Source of the DNA: Alicycliphilus sp.
Lineage (GTDB): Bacteria; Pseudomonadota; Gammaproteobacteria; Burkholderiales; Burkholderiaceae_C
NCBI GenBank assembly: GCA_018054745.1
Contig: JAGPIX010000011.1
Span: 1-38,239 of the forward strand
DNA: 38,239 bases
Direction of reading: 5' to 3'
Part shown: piece by piece, positions 1 to 8,154 of the stretch
How the letters are laid out: each line of letters opens with the position of its first letter
Position numbering within the stretch: position 1 is the stretch's first letter
The notes under the pieces: generated by a model
What the model was told of the DNA's origin: nothing
What the model saw: the letters and a program-made list of their open reading frames with translations, nothing else
The model's database searches: none
Made by a program: the position numbers and the translations under genes

Positions 1-2
1 CC

Positions 3-77
3 AAGGACGGCCGCCACGGTGCGCACGCGGACTTGCACGCCAACTACAGCCGTGATGCTTGCCCCGTGCTCATTTGA
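3..77 (+). CDS. 3' end of an unidentified gene (partial)
   Basis: Reading frame 3 on the + strand is open from the window edge to a TGA at 75-77. It encodes about 24 residues ending in SRDACPVLI. Third codon positions are strongly G/C-biased, as expected for a real gene in this genome. It would converge on the DUF2249 gene that ends at 91. Too little is present to recognise a family. The other + frames also stop close by, so this is only a probable gene tail. Confidence 0.35.
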   Translation, partial: KDGRHGAHADLHANYSRDACPVLI

Positions 78-90
78 TTGACAAGCGGAA

Positions 91-378
91 TCAGCCGCAG
101 GCACCGCCCGAGCAGCAGGAGCCTTCGACGCCATGCTTGGACGCCGCCTGCTTGCCGATCTGCACGCGCCACAGATCCGGGCCCTGTTGCAGATAAGTCC
201 AGGCCACCTGGCCAGGTGCGCGGCCTTCAAGCTGCATGTGCAGGGGCACGGGGTTGTGGTCGTTCACGATCACGAAGGCCTCGCCGGTTTGCAGGGCGTC
301 AAAGCGGGCAAACAGCTGCGCATGGCGCTCGTAGGGGGCGATGGTGCGCACGTCGATTTCGGCAACGGTGGAGCTCAT
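91..378 (-). CDS. DUF2249 domain protein with Cys-rich tail
   Basis: Small 95-residue protein that looks like the DUF2249 family, which is often found beside nnrS, hemerythrin or denitrification genes. The body reads as a TusA/DUF2249-like fold: an N-terminal IDVRTIAPYERH segment, a central FDALQTGEAFVIVNDHNPVPL segment split by charged residues, and a tryptophan-containing strand (DLWRVQIGK). The last eight residues, CCSGGACG, are cysteine-rich and could bind metal or a persulfide; that is inference. It lies 48 bp downstream of nnrS in the same direction and probably shares its transcript, so it is likely induced by nitric oxide. The ATG at 378 is preceded by AAGG on the minus strand. No biochemical role is firmly known for the family. 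Confidence 0.75.
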   Translation of the reverse strand: MSSTVAEIDVRTIAPYERHAQLFARFDALQTGEAFVIVNDHNPVPLHMQLEGRAPGQVAWTYLQQGPDLWRVQIGKQAASKHGVEGSCCSGGACG

Positions 379-426
379 GGTTCAACCTTTCAGGTAAAGA
401 GTCGGAGAGAAAAAAAGAAAAACGGC

Positions 427-1623
427 TCAGCCATCCTTGCCATCCAGGCGCGTTTGCGTGAGCCAGGGGGTGTAGATCACCAGATAGATCGCAAATGCCA
501 CGGCCCACAGGCAGGCTGCGGCCTCCACGGCGTAGGCATACCAGGCCGGCTGCAGGGCAGGCACCAGCACGCGCGCCACGGCGGCCAGCAGCACCAGTGC
601 ATAGGCCACCACCTCGCCGCGCGAGGCCAGCAAAGGCCGCCCGGTATGGCCACGCGCGGTGCGGGTGATCATGCCGATGATGAGCCCGCCAATCACGCCG
701 ATGGCAAATGCATGCACGGCCAGCGACACCCCCACCAGGCCCCATTGCGCCAGCGCCAGCAGCGCAAAGCCCATGGGCATCCAGGCGTAAGAGGCATGCA
801 GAATCCACAGGATGGGACGCTTGAGCGTCACCCGCGGGTGCCACTGCCACAGCCGTGCGGCATGCAGCACTGCGGCCACGGCACTCAGCACGCCGACCAG
901 CGGCGCGGGCGCGCCCAGCACCCACAGCGCCAGGGTGGCGGCCGTCACGGTGAGCAGCGTGAGTTCGAACCTGCGCGACACGTTGATGACCAGGCCTGGC
1001 GTGACATTCTTGGTGAACATGGGCACCACGCGCCCGGTCATCACGCATATCACCATGATGACGAGCGCCAGCTGCGCATACAGCGGCGCCACGGCAGGCA
1101 CGGCAATGGCGCCCAGCACCGACAGATGGAACACCAGATTGGCGATGGACATCAGCACCAGCAGCGACACCAGCGGAATGTTGCGCTTGTTGCCGGACTT
1201 GATGAGCACGCGCAGCAGCACCAGGGCCACGGCCGGCAGCAAGGCCATGTCCAGCCCCATGAACACCGGATACGGCGCCACCAGCGCCGCGATGCGCGCC
1301 GCCACCCACACCAGGGCCAGGGTGCCCAGCAGCGGCCCGCGTGCCGTCTCCAGCCCCGTCCAGGCCTTGACGGCCGTGAGCAGGAAGCCGGCGATCACCC
1401 CGGCGGCAAAGCCGAACAGCATCTCGTGCCCATGCCACAGCAGGGGCGAGAGCTCCAGCTTCATGTCGAAGTAGCCCAGGAACACCGCCGCCCATACCGG
1501 TACCGACAGGCAGGCCAGCAGGGCCGAGGTCAGATAGAAGGGCCTGAACCCCAGGCGCAGCACGGGCCAGCCCGGCAGGACGGCCACGGGCTGGGGTTTA
1601 TCGGAAATTTGGTGGAGTTGCAT
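427..1623 (-). CDS. nnrS: NnrS family heme/copper membrane protein
   Basis: 398-residue, very hydrophobic inner-membrane protein with about twelve predicted transmembrane segments. It carries the NnrS hallmark around residues 62-90 (WHGHEMLFGFAAGVIAGF) and further conserved HxxGxIGG and histidine-rich stretches. NnrS proteins are heme- and copper-containing, and in other proteobacteria they protect cells against nitric oxide stress. I chose the ATG at 1623 (MQLHQISDKP); a GTG at 1665 in the same frame would place the start only a few bases from the operator at 1670-1692 and add an unusual N-terminus. No clear Shine-Dalgarno sequence is visible before the ATG. DUF2249 follows downstream. Regulation by NsrR is suggested by the operator. 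Confidence 0.9.
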   Translation of the reverse strand: MQLHQISDKPQPVAVLPGWPVLRLGFRPFYLTSALLACLSVPVWAAVFLGYFDMKLELSPLLWHGHEMLFGFAAGVIAGFLLTAVKAWTGLETARGPLLGTLALVWVAARIAALVAPYPVFMGLDMALLPAVALVLLRVLIKSGNKRNIPLVSLLVLMSIANLVFHLSVLGAIAVPAVAPLYAQLALVIMVICVMTGRVVPMFTKNVTPGLVINVSRRFELTLLTVTAATLALWVLGAPAPLVGVLSAVAAVLHAARLWQWHPRVTLKRPILWILHASYAWMPMGFALLALAQWGLVGVSLAVHAFAIGVIGGLIIGMITRTARGHTGRPLLASRGEVVAYALVLLAAVARVLVPALQPAWYAYAVEAAACLWAVAFAIYLVIYTPWLTQTRLDGKDG

Positions 1624-1669
1624 CACGAAACTTGAAACGTGGAAAACGCCCGGAACGGCAACCACTTAT

Positions 1670-1692
1670 AAGTTTCATTTTACATGAATCTT
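1670..1692 (-). promoter_or_regulatory. NsrR-like operator of nnrS
   Basis: On the minus strand this 23-bp site is an inverted repeat with half-sites AAGATTCAT and ATGAAACTT separated by five bases; the arms differ from perfect dyad symmetry at one position. From memory, the NsrR consensus is two 11-bp arms of the type AAGATGYATTT around one base, and the site agrees at most positions. It ends about 46 bp before the nnrS ATG, and a TTATAA that may serve as -10 touches its downstream edge. NsrR is an Fe-S repressor that releases DNA on nitric oxide, and nnrS is a known member of NsrR regulons. No nsrR gene lies in this window. Confidence 0.7.
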
Positions 1693-1733
1693 TAGCGCGG
1701 CCCTAATTTTTCACGCCCTACCGTGCTGCCTGG

Positions 1734-1749
1734 CAGGCCTCACGGCCTG
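1734..1749. other. Short hairpin after pfk
   Basis: CAGGCC and GGCCTG form a perfect 6-bp inverted repeat around a 4-base loop just downstream of the pfk stop codon at 1753. No T tract follows on the minus strand, so it is not a classical intrinsic terminator. It may still mark the 3' end of the long minus-strand operon, but this is weak evidence. Confidence 0.3.
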
Positions 1750-1752
1750 GCC

Positions 1753-2811
1753 TCAATCGCCAAAACACACGCCAATATCGCGCGCCACGGTGATCAGCTC
1801 GTGCCCGGGGGGCACGGTGCGCTGGGTGTTGGCCACCTGGGCGATCTCCACGCTGCCTATGCCACCGTTTTGCAGCGTGACCATGCGGCCCAGCTGCCCG
1901 TCGATGACCAGCTGCGCCGCGTGGTGGCCAAAGCGCGTGGCCAGCACGCGGTCAAACGGCGTGGGGTCGCCACCGCGCTGCACATAGCCCAGCACCGTGG
2001 CGCGCACCTCGCTCTTCAGGTGCGGCTGCAGTTGCTGGCGCAGTACATGGCCCACGCCGCCCAGGCGCACCGGATCGGGGCTGCCGGCCACATGCTCGCG
2101 CACCGTCAGGGCGCCACCGCGCGGCTTGGCGCCCTCGCCTATGCAGATGATGGTGTAGCGCTGGCGCTGCTCGCGCTCGCGGCAGCGCTGGACTATGGCC
2201 TGCAGGTCGTAGTCGATCTCGGGCAGCAGGATGATGTCGGCCGCGCCGGCAATGCCCGCCTCCAGCGCCAGCCAGCCGGCGTGGCGGCCCATGGTCTCGA
2301 CGATCATCACGCGGTGGTGGCTGTTGGCAGTGCTCTCCACGCGGTGCAATGCCTCGGTGGCCGTGGCCACCGCGGTGTCGAAGCCAAAGCTGCGCTCGCA
2401 CAGCGCGATGTCGTTGTCTATGGTCTTGGGCACGCCCACGCAGGCCAGGCCCACCTGGCGCAGGCCGTGGGCCAGGCTCATGGTGCCGTCACCGCCTATG
2501 GCCACGACCACATCCAGGCCCAGGGCGCGCACATTGCGTCCGACCTGGGCGAGCGTGGCCTCGTCCTTGAGCGGGTTGGCGCTGTTGCTGGTGCCCAGGA
2601 TGGTGCCGCCCATGTGCAAAATGCCCGAGACCTGCGTCCACGCCAGCGGCAGCGTGCGCGGGGTCTGGCCCATCAGGCCCTCGAAGCCGTCGGCAATGCC
2701 CAGCACCTCGCAGTGGCCATGGTGGATCAGCGACTTGGTGACGGCGCGGATCACCGCGTTCAGGCCGGGGCAGTCGCCCCCGCCAGTCAGCACACCGACA
2801 CGCATGTTCAT
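1753..2811 (-). CDS. pfkA: 6-phosphofructokinase (ATP-type by motif)
   Basis: 352-residue protein of the PFKA superfamily, phosphorylating fructose 6-phosphate at C1. Visible motifs: [13 protein letters not shown] near residue 10 (phosphate-binding loop), GGDGT (nucleotide-donor loop), PKTIDND (catalytic Asp region) and [10 protein letters not shown] (substrate binding). The Gly in GGDGT is the ATP-type residue, where PPi-dependent enzymes have Asp. The Lys in PKTIDND is the residue usual in PPi-dependent or group III enzymes. I therefore predict an ATP enzyme of the mixed group, but donor use cannot be settled by eye. The start ATG at 2811 overlaps the nagZ stop as ATGA, so it is translationally coupled; the frame is open further upstream but that stretch is inside nagZ. 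Many Burkholderiales lack PFK and use the Entner-Doudoroff route, so its presence is informative. Confidence 0.9.
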   Translation of the reverse strand: MNMRVGVLTGGGDCPGLNAVIRAVTKSLIHHGHCEVLGIADGFEGLMGQTPRTLPLAWTQVSGILHMGGTILGTSNSANPLKDEATLAQVGRNVRALGLDVVVAIGGDGTMSLAHGLRQVGLACVGVPKTIDNDIALCERSFGFDTAVATATEALHRVESTANSHHRVMIVETMGRHAGWLALEAGIAGAADIILLPEIDYDLQAIVQRCREREQRQRYTIICIGEGAKPRGGALTVREHVAGSPDPVRLGGVGHVLRQQLQPHLKSEVRATVLGYVQRGGDPTPFDRVLATRFGHHAAQLVIDGQLGRMVTLQNGGIGSVEIAQVANTQRTVPPGHELITVARDIGVCFGD

Positions 2812-3890
2812 GGCAGCAGATCGAGCGCGTGCATGTAGGCTGGCTGCACCATGAGGTCGTCCCAGGGCTGGGGCAGGGTCTCGGGCAGCAGGGCCAGGCG
2901 GCGCGCCTCGCTGGCGGCGCTGGCCTGCCAGCGGCCCTGCGCCTGGGCGGTGGCCAGGCCGGCTATCAGCTCGTCCACCCCGGCGCCGCCCTCCAGGCTC
3001 TGGTTGCACAGCAGCACCAGGTCGCAGCCGGCGTTCAGCGCGGCCACGCCGGCGTCGGTGTAGCTCACGACCTGTCCGTCCAGGCGGCGCGCGCCTTCCA
3101 TGCTCAGGTCGTCGCTGAAGATGGCGCCGTCAAAGCGCAACCGGCCGCGCAGTATGTCCTGCAGCCACTTGGCCGAGAAGCCCGCCGGGCGAGCATCGAT
3201 CTTGGGGTAGATGACATGTGCCGGCATGACGCTGGTGAGCACCGTGGACAGCCACGGATAGGGCGCGGCATCTTCGGCCAGGATGGCCTTGAGGCTGCGC
3301 CTGTCGATCGGAATCTCGGTGTGCGAATCCGCCTTGACGAAGCCGTGGCCGGGGAAATGCTTGCCGCAGTTGGCCATGCCCGCCTGCAGCAGGCCCTGCA
3401 TCAGGGCGCGCGCCAGCATGGCGACGACGCGCGGGTCGCGGGCGAAGGCGCGGTCGCCAATCACGCCGCTCTCGCCCCAGTCCAAGTCCAGCACCGGGGT
3501 GAAGCTGAAATCGACGCCGCAGGCGCGCAGCTCGGCGCCCAGCACATAGCCGGCGGCCGTGGCCGCATCCATGGCGCGCAGGGCGCCGCTGCCCTGCCCT
3601 GCTTTGCCGTCATTCATCCACAGCTCGCCCAGGGCGCGCATGGGCGGGACATGCGTGAAGCCATCGGTGCGAAAACGCTGCACGCGCCCGCCCTCGTGAT
3701 CGACACAGATCAACAGGTCATGGCGCACGGCCTTGATGGCGGCGGTGAGTTGCAGCAGCTGGGCCCTGTCCTGCCAGTTGCGCGCAAACAGGATGATGCC
3801 GCCGACGAGCGGGTGGGCCAGGCGGCGGCGGTCGGTGTCGCTCAGGCCGGTGCCGGCCACATCGATGATCAGGGGGGCGTGTTCAGTCAT
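2808..3890 (-). CDS. nagZ: Beta-N-acetylhexosaminidase NagZ (GH3)
   Basis: 360-residue cytoplasmic glycoside hydrolase family 3 enzyme. It removes N-acetylglucosamine from 1,6-anhydro-muropeptides during peptidoglycan recycling. Diagnostic motifs are [12 protein letters not shown] near residue 62, KHFPGHG at about 177-183 with the catalytic Asp-His pair DSH at 188-190, and [10 protein letters not shown] near 258-267 with the Asp nucleophile. Length matches the single-domain Gram-negative enzyme. The ATG at 3890 is preceded by GAGA; a TTG six bases upstream is possible but less likely. The 67-bp gap to acpS is filled by a copy of the dispersed repeat, so the nagZ initiation region abuts repeat sequence. 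It is coupled to pfk by ATGA. Confidence 0.95.
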   Translation of the reverse strand: MTEHAPLIIDVAGTGLSDTDRRRLAHPLVGGIILFARNWQDRAQLLQLTAAIKAVRHDLLICVDHEGGRVQRFRTDGFTHVPPMRALGELWMNDGKAGQGSGALRAMDAATAAGYVLGAELRACGVDFSFTPVLDLDWGESGVIGDRAFARDPRVVAMLARALMQGLLQAGMANCGKHFPGHGFVKADSHTEIPIDRRSLKAILAEDAAPYPWLSTVLTSVMPAHVIYPKIDARPAGFSAKWLQDILRGRLRFDGAIFSDDLSMEGARRLDGQVVSYTDAGVAALNAGCDLVLLCNQSLEGGAGVDELIAGLATAQAQGRWQASAASEARRLALLPETLPQPWDDLMVQPAYMHALDLLP

Positions 3891-3905
3891 TCTCAAATTA
3901 CTTCT

Positions 3906-3955
3906 GTTTTGATAGCTGTTTGCGCTTTATGGATAGGCGCTAGAGCCGTTTTTTG
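3906..3955 (-). repeat. Dispersed intergenic repeat, copy A
   Basis: This copy fills the acpS-nagZ gap. On the minus strand it reads with a GGCTCTAGCGCC-like left part and a right part containing AAAGCGCAAACAGCTATC, followed by AAAACAG. It is one of the best-preserved copies and serves as the reference for the coding-region copy in the S49 peptidase gene. The two GCGC blocks about ten bases apart can form a small hairpin. Confidence 0.8.
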
Positions 3956-3956
3956 C

Positions 3957-4349
3957 TTAAATCTTCTCAACCACGCAGAAGCTCGCCGCGTAATCGCTCT
4001 CGTCGGTCACGCTCAGGTGGGCGCGCAGACCGCGCGCCTCAAACCATTGCTTGAGCGCGCCATGCAGCACGATCACCGGCTGGCCGGTGGGCAGGTTGGC
4101 CACCTCGCAATGGCGCCAGGTCATGGGCATGCGCATGCCGAGGCCTATGGCCTTGCTGAAGGCCTCCTTGGCGGAAAAGCGCGTGGCCAGGTAACGCAGG
4201 CCGCGCTCGGGCCAGCGGCTGCTGCGCTGGCGCCAGGCGGCCAGCTCGGCGTCGGCCAGCACCTTGGCGGCAAAGCGCTCGCCATGGCGCTCCACGCTGG
4301 CGCGTATGCGGCGCACGTCGCAGATGTCGGTGCCTATGCCGTAGATCAT
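3957..4349 (-). CDS. acpS: Holo-[acyl-carrier-protein] synthase
   Basis: 130-residue phosphopantetheinyl transferase that moves 4'-phosphopantetheine from CoA to the serine of ACP. It is an AcpS-type small enzyme: [15 protein letters not shown] at the N-terminus carries the Mg-binding Asp8, and [13 protein letters not shown] near residues 57-69 carries the second acidic ligand and catalytic Lys. The start is certain because this N-terminus is invariant in the family. The start codon has no Shine-Dalgarno sequence: the 28 bases immediately before it are a tandem heptamer repeat. pdxJ ends 34 bp upstream, and pdxJ-acpS is a conserved neighbour pair. Its substrate gene acpP lies in the fab cluster of the same window. 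Confidence 0.95.
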   Translation of the reverse strand: MIYGIGTDICDVRRIRASVERHGERFAAKVLADAELAAWRQRSSRWPERGLRYLATRFSAKEAFSKAIGLGMRMPMTWRHCEVANLPTGQPVIVLHGALKQWFEARGLRAHLSVTDESDYAASFCVVEKI

Positions 4350-4377
4350 GTTGGGCGTTGGGCGTTGGGCGTTGGGC
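4350..4377. repeat. Four tandem copies of a GTTGGGC heptamer
   Basis: Four perfect, uninterrupted copies of GTTGGGC on the + strand (GCCCAAC on the acpS strand), ending exactly at the acpS start codon. They replace the normal ribosome-binding region. Perfect short tandem arrays can gain or lose units by slipped-strand mispairing, so copy number here may vary between strains. Confidence 0.9.
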
Positions 4378-4383
4378 GAAGGC

Positions 4384-5163
4384 TTATCGCCGCTCGCTCA
4401 GGGCGCGTTCCGCCATGCCCTGGTCTATGCAGCGCTGATAGGCGGTGACGGTGTCGGCGTAGCCCAGCTCCAGCGCGTCGGCGATCAGCGCGTGGCCTAT
4501 CGACACCTCCAGCACGCCTGGCACGGCGGCCAGGAAGTCCGCCAGGTTGTCCCGGTTCAGGTCATGGCCGGCGTTCACGCCCAGGCCGGCGGTGATGGCA
4601 GCCTGCGCCGCCAGGCGGTAGCGCGCCAGCTGATCCGAGCGCTGGGGCGTGGCCCAGGCGGCGGCGTAGGGCTCGGTGTACAGCTCCACGCGGTCGGCGC
4701 CGACAGCGCGGGCGGCGGCCATCTGCTTAGGGATCGGGTCCATGAACAGGCTCACGCGCACGCCCAGCTCGCGGCACTCCTGGATCAGCGGCTCCAGGCG
4801 CTCGGCGTCCTGGGGAAAGTTCCAGCCATGGTCACTGGTGAACTGGCCCACGCTGTCGGGCACGAAGGTGGCCTGATGCGGGCGCACCTGCCGGATGAAT
4901 TCCATCAGGTTGTGCGTGGGGTTGCCCTCGATGTTGAACTCCGCCTCGGGCCACTGGCCGAGCAGCTCGGCCAGCTCGTACACGTCTTGCGCGCGGATAT
5001 GACGCTCATCGGGCCGGGGGTGCACGGTGATGCCGTCGGCCCCCGCCTCCAGGCACAGCTGGGCGGCGCGCAGGACGCTGGGTATGCCCAGGTGGCGCGT
5101 GTTGCGCACCAGGGCGACCTTGTTGACATTGACCGAGAGGGCGGTGCGAGGGTGTGTGGTCAT
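4384..5163 (-). CDS. pdxJ: Pyridoxine 5'-phosphate synthase PdxJ
   Basis: 259-residue TIM-barrel enzyme that condenses 3-amino-2-oxopropyl phosphate with 1-deoxyxylulose 5-phosphate, the last ring-forming step of vitamin B6 synthesis by the DXP route. Family signatures: [13 protein letters not shown] at the N-terminus, [11 protein letters not shown] around residue 45-55, [23 protein letters not shown] and a C-terminal SIGHALI phosphate-binding loop. The ATG at 5163 overlaps the recO stop as ATGA; the frame stays open upstream only because it runs through recO in another frame. The recO-pdxJ-acpS order is widely conserved in proteobacteria. Confidence 0.96.
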   Translation of the reverse strand: MTTHPRTALSVNVNKVALVRNTRHLGIPSVLRAAQLCLEAGADGITVHPRPDERHIRAQDVYELAELLGQWPEAEFNIEGNPTHNLMEFIRQVRPHQATFVPDSVGQFTSDHGWNFPQDAERLEPLIQECRELGVRVSLFMDPIPKQMAAARAVGADRVELYTEPYAAAWATPQRSDQLARYRLAAQAAITAGLGVNAGHDLNRDNLADFLAAVPGVLEVSIGHALIADALELGYADTVTAYQRCIDQGMAERALSERR

Positions 5164-5945
5164 AGCGATTGCAAGTCCATCATGAGCTGGCGCGTGCGCA
5201 GCAAAGGGCTGCCGCAATGGTATTGCAGCAGCGCCCGCAATTGGGCCTTGAGCTCGGCCGCAGCGGCAAATCCACGGCCGGCAACAACGCGCAGCACGGC
5301 GCCATAGCTGGCCGCCCCATCCTCGTCCAGCGACCGCTGCAGCGCCTGCCACTGCGCGCCGGAGAGCGCCGCGCGGTCGTCCGGCGTGGCGGCGCGCAGG
5401 CCACCCTCGGCCAGCAGGGTGTAGCGCGATGCGTCGGCCAGCGGCGCCAGCGTGGCGGTCTCGGTGTCGAGCGCGGGCAGCAAGCCGATTTCGCGCAGCA
5501 GCAACAGCTCGAAGGCGCGCAGCACCGGCTCCAGCGCCTCGCCATGCTCGCCACTGCCCAGCACGCGCACCACGCCGGCGTACAGATCGAACAGCGGGGC
5601 ATGGGTGTCCTCGCGCGCCAGCAGGCGCATCAGCAGCTCGTTCAGGTACAGGCCCGACAGCAGCGCATCGCCCACCGGCATGACATGGCCACCCACCCAT
5701 TCCGCGCCCTTGAGCGCATGGATCTCGCCCTGCCCTACCTCGCCGCCCCAGGTCCAGCCCAGGCGCAGCGGCTGCAGCGGCAGCAGCACCGGGCGGAAGT
5801 TGGAGGTCGGCTTCTTCGCCCCCTTGGCGACCAGCGCCACGCGCCCATGGTGGCGCGTGAAGCATTCCAGGATCAGACTGGACTCGCTCCAGTCATAGCT
5901 GTGCAGAATGAAGGCGGGCTCGTCGGCAATGCGGCGCGTGGCCAT
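5160..5945 (-). CDS. recO: DNA repair protein RecO
   Basis: 261-residue protein of the RecFOR recombination mediator that helps load RecA on SSB-coated single-stranded DNA. The N-terminal OB-fold is recognisable ([13 protein letters not shown], then [17 protein letters not shown]), and is followed by the helical part with [12 protein letters not shown] and DLYAGVV, as in RecO. No CxxC zinc motif was seen. Start chosen at ATG 5945 ([10 protein letters not shown]); upstream in frame the sequence is a low-complexity inverted repeat and not protein-like. No clear Shine-Dalgarno sequence: CCCCCC lies before the ATG. Length is slightly above the 242 residues of the E. coli protein. It overlaps pdxJ by ATGA and follows era after about 100 bp of repeat. 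Confidence 0.92.
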   Translation of the reverse strand: MATRRIADEPAFILHSYDWSESSLILECFTRHHGRVALVAKGAKKPTSNFRPVLLPLQPLRLGWTWGGEVGQGEIHALKGAEWVGGHVMPVGDALLSGLYLNELLMRLLAREDTHAPLFDLYAGVVRVLGSGEHGEALEPVLRAFELLLLREIGLLPALDTETATLAPLADASRYTLLAEGGLRAATPDDRAALSGAQWQALQRSLDEDGAASYGAVLRVVAGRGFAAAAELKAQLRALLQYHCGSPLLRTRQLMMDLQSL

Positions 5946-5956
5946 TTTTAGGGGGG

Positions 5957-6037
5957 GTAAGTGGTGAGTGGTAAGTCGTGAGTGGTGAATGGGCGCGAGG
6001 CGAATCTGCCACTCACCACTCACCATTCACCACTTAC
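5957..6037. repeat. Inverted repeat of GTGAGTGGT-like units between era and recO
   Basis: The left arm (5957-5992) and right arm (6009-6037) are made of degenerate tandem GTGAGTGGT/GTAAGTGGT units in opposite orientation. They can pair over about 29 bases with a few mismatches around a 16-base loop. No T tract follows on either strand. The structure fills nearly the whole era-recO gap and would form a long hairpin in the operon transcript. Confidence 0.85.
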
Positions 6038-6047
6038 TTCTCGCCAA

Positions 6048-7079
6048 TCACTCATAGCCAAACGAGCGCACGCGGGCCTCGTCGTCGGCCCAGCCCGAGC
6101 GCACCTTGACCCAGACCTCCAGGAACACCTTGGCGTCCATGAGCTTTTCCAGCTCCTGGCGCGCCTCGGTGCTGATGCGCTTCAGGCGCTCGCCCTTCTC
6201 ACCGATGATCATGGCCTTGTGGCTGTCGCGCTCGACCACGATGGTGGCCGCGATGCGCAGAAAGCGTTTGTGCTGCTTGCTCGCCTCTTCGTCGAACTTG
6301 TCGATGACCACGGTGGAGGTGTAGGGCAGCTCGTCGCCGGTGAAGCGAAACAGCTTTTCGCGCACCGTCTCGCTGGCCAGAAACTTCTCGCTGCGGTCGG
6401 TCAACTCGTCCTCGGCGTACCACCAGGCCTGCTCGGGCAGGTATTTTTCGCAGATGCCGTAGAGGCGCTCGATGTCGTCACGCTTCTTGGCCGACATGGG
6501 CACGAACTCGGCGAACGGGTGGCGCTCCTGCATGCTCTTGAGCCAGGGCGCGATGTCGGCGCGGCGGTGCACGGTGTCGAGCTTGTTGGCAATGAGCAGC
6601 GTGGGGATGCCGGGCTTGAACAGGCTCAAGACCTTGGCGTCGGCCAGGGTGAAGCTGCCGGCCTCGACGACGAACAGGATCAGATCCACGTCGCCGATCG
6701 CGCCCATCACGGTCTTGTTCAGCGATTTGTTCAGCGCCGTGCTGTGCCGGGTCTGAAAGCCGGGGGTATCGACAAACACGAACTGCGTGGCACCGCGCGT
6801 GCGTATGCCGGTGATGCGGTGGCGCGTGGTCTGCGCCTTGCGGCTGGTGATGCTGATCTTCTGGCCGACCAGGGCGTTCATCAGCGTCGACTTGCCCACG
6901 TTGGGCTTGCCGACGATGGCGATCAGGCCGCAGCGCTGACCGGCCGCGTCGGCTGGCGCGCCGGTGCCGGGGCGCGCGGCGGCCAGCATGGCCTCCAGGT
7001 CGTTCTGTTGGTTTTGGTCTATTTGGCCGCTGGCGCCCGACTCATGGGCGTTACCAGCTTCAGTATTCATAGCATTCAT
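6048..7079 (-). CDS. era: GTPase Era
   Basis: 343-residue essential GTPase that binds the 3' end of 16S rRNA in 30S assembly. G1 is GKPNVGKS at residues 57-64, G3 is DTPG near 104-107, and G4 is ANKLD. The C-terminal KH domain contains [13 protein letters not shown]. coli Era has 301 residues; the difference is an N-terminal extension of about 40 residues rich in Asn, Gln, Gly and Ala. The start ATG at 7079 overlaps the rnc stop as ATGA (a second ATG lies three codons on). Residues about 6-17 are encoded by what looks like a copy of the dispersed repeat. The rnc-era-recO order is classic. Confidence 0.96.
   Translation of the reverse strand: MNAMNTEAGNAHESGASGQIDQNQQNDLEAMLAAARPGTGAPADAAGQRCGLIAIVGKPNVGKSTLMNALVGQKISITSRKAQTTRHRITGIRTRGATQFVFVDTPGFQTRHSTALNKSLNKTVMGAIGDVDLILFVVEAGSFTLADAKVLSLFKPGIPTLLIANKLDTVHRRADIAPWLKSMQERHPFAEFVPMSAKKRDDIERLYGICEKYLPEQAWWYAEDELTDRSEKFLASETVREKLFRFTGDELPYTSTVVIDKFDEEASKQHKRFLRIAATIVVERDSHKAMIIGEKGERLKRISTEARQELEKLMDAKVFLEVWVKVRSGWADDEARVRSFGYE
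7023..7060 (-). repeat. Probable dispersed-repeat copy I, inside era
   Basis: On the minus strand the sequence contains GTAACGCCCAT, seven bases, then GCGC and CAGC. The 11-base block and the 7-base spacing to GCGC are identical to copy B (18178-18226). It encodes part of the non-conserved N-terminal extension of Era. The right end is degenerate, so this assignment is less certain than the intergenic copies. Confidence 0.45.
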
Positions 7080-7762
7080 GCCTGTTTCACTTTCAGTTGG
7101 GCCAGCATGGCGCTGGCGGCGGCCTGCTCTGCCGCGCGGCGCGATGCGCCGCTGCCGCGCGCTGTCAGTTGCAGCTCGGCCACCAGGCACTCGACATGGA
7201 ACACCTGGTTGTGCGCCGCGCCCGTGGTGTCTATCACCTGGTACTGCGGCAGCTTCATTTTGCGACCCTGCAGCCACTCCTGCAATGCGGTCTTGGCGTC
7301 CTTGGCGGCCTCCTGCAGGCGCGGGCTCAGCTCCACGCCCTCTAACAGGCGGTGCACCAGGGCCTCGGCCTGGTCGTAGCCCGCGTCCAGATAGACAGCG
7401 CCGATGATGGCCTCCAGCGCGTCGGCCAGGATGGACGGACGCAGCTTGCCGCCGGACTTGGACTCGCCCTCGCCCAGGCGCAGCACCTGGGGCAGCTGCA
7501 GGCGCATGGCAATGCGGTGCAGCGAGTCCTGCTTGACCAGCAGGGCACGCACGCGCGAGAGCTCACCCTCGGGCAGGCCCTGCATGCGCCTGAACAGCAG
7601 GCTGGAGACGGCCAGGTTCAGCACCGAGTCGCCAAGGAATTCCAGGCGTTCGTTGTGCTCTGAGGAGTAGCTGCGATGCGTGACGGCACGCTGCAGCAGC
7701 GAGGGGTCTGAGAACCGGTGCTGCAACCGATGCTGCAGCGCAGAGAGACTGTCGGCTGGCAC
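7076..7762 (-). CDS. rnc: Ribonuclease III
   Basis: 228-residue double-strand-specific endoribonuclease that processes rRNA precursors and regulatory duplexes. The RNase III signature [15 protein letters not shown] is at residues 36-50 with catalytic Glu41 and Asp45. A second acidic patch, [15 protein letters not shown], completes the metal site. The C-terminal double-stranded RNA-binding domain ends in [14 protein letters not shown]. The start is a GTG that overlaps the stop of the DUF4845 gene by one base (TAGTG), which supports coupling. Length equals the usual 226-230. Confidence 0.97.
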   Translation of the reverse strand: MPADSLSALQHRLQHRFSDPSLLQRAVTHRSYSSEHNERLEFLGDSVLNLAVSSLLFRRMQGLPEGELSRVRALLVKQDSLHRIAMRLQLPQVLRLGEGESKSGGKLRPSILADALEAIIGAVYLDAGYDQAEALVHRLLEGVELSPRLQEAAKDAKTALQEWLQGRKMKLPQYQVIDTTGAAHNQVFHVECLVAELQLTARGSGASRRAAEQAAASAMLAQLKVKQA

Positions 7763-8127
7763 TAATTCGTCGATTCTTGGAAGCGGTAGACCAGGTAGGC
7801 CGGCCCCGCCAGCGGGATCTCGCGCGAGTAGTTGAACGACACCACCACCTTGTCGTTGCGCTTGGTGATCTCCAGGTCCTTGCCGGAAATGGAATGGATG
7901 TCGTCAATCTGCGCCGCGCGGTCGAATGCGGCGCGGATCTCGGGCACCGTGTTGCCGTCGCGCGCGGCCTTGGCGGCCGCCTTCTTGATGTTGGCGTATT
8001 CGAGGAACACCGGCACCGACTGCCCGCCAATGGCAAATGCCGCCACGGCGATCAGGCCGACAAAGATCACGCCAATGAACGACAGCCCCCGTTGGCGCGC
8101 ACGCGTTGCGCTGCGGTGCAAACCCAT
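7762..8127 (-). CDS. DUF4845 membrane-anchored protein
   Basis: 121-residue protein of the DUF4845 family, typically encoded between lepB and rnc in beta- and gammaproteobacteria. The N-terminus resembles a type IV pilin or pseudopilin: a basic stretch, then [15 protein letters not shown] leading into one hydrophobic segment (about residues 15-35), with the rest predicted to be periplasmic. The G-L-S-F sequence lacks the usual methylated Phe directly after Gly and the Glu at +5, so prepilin processing is doubtful. Function is unknown. It is translationally joined to rnc and sits 27 bp after lepB. Confidence 0.85.
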   Translation of the reverse strand: MGLHRSATRARQRGLSFIGVIFVGLIAVAAFAIGGQSVPVFLEYANIKKAAAKAARDGNTVPEIRAAFDRAAQIDDIHSISGKDLEITKRNDKVVVSFNYSREIPLAGPAYLVYRFQESTN

Positions 8128-8154
8128 ACCTGAATCTCCCTCTGTGTAGCTGGA

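Noticed and set aside
1624-1665. A GTG start for nnrS at 1665
   Set aside because: It would add 14 residues not typical of NnrS and place translation start five bases from the operator; the ATG at 1623 fits the family N-terminus better.
4350-4377. CRISPR-like array at the heptamer repeat
   Set aside because: Units are 7 bp, directly abutting and without spacers; it is a simple tandem repeat.
2829-4448. A 539-codon + strand frame opposite nagZ and acpS
   Set aside because: Shadow frame of two certain minus-strand genes, with typical low-information composition.
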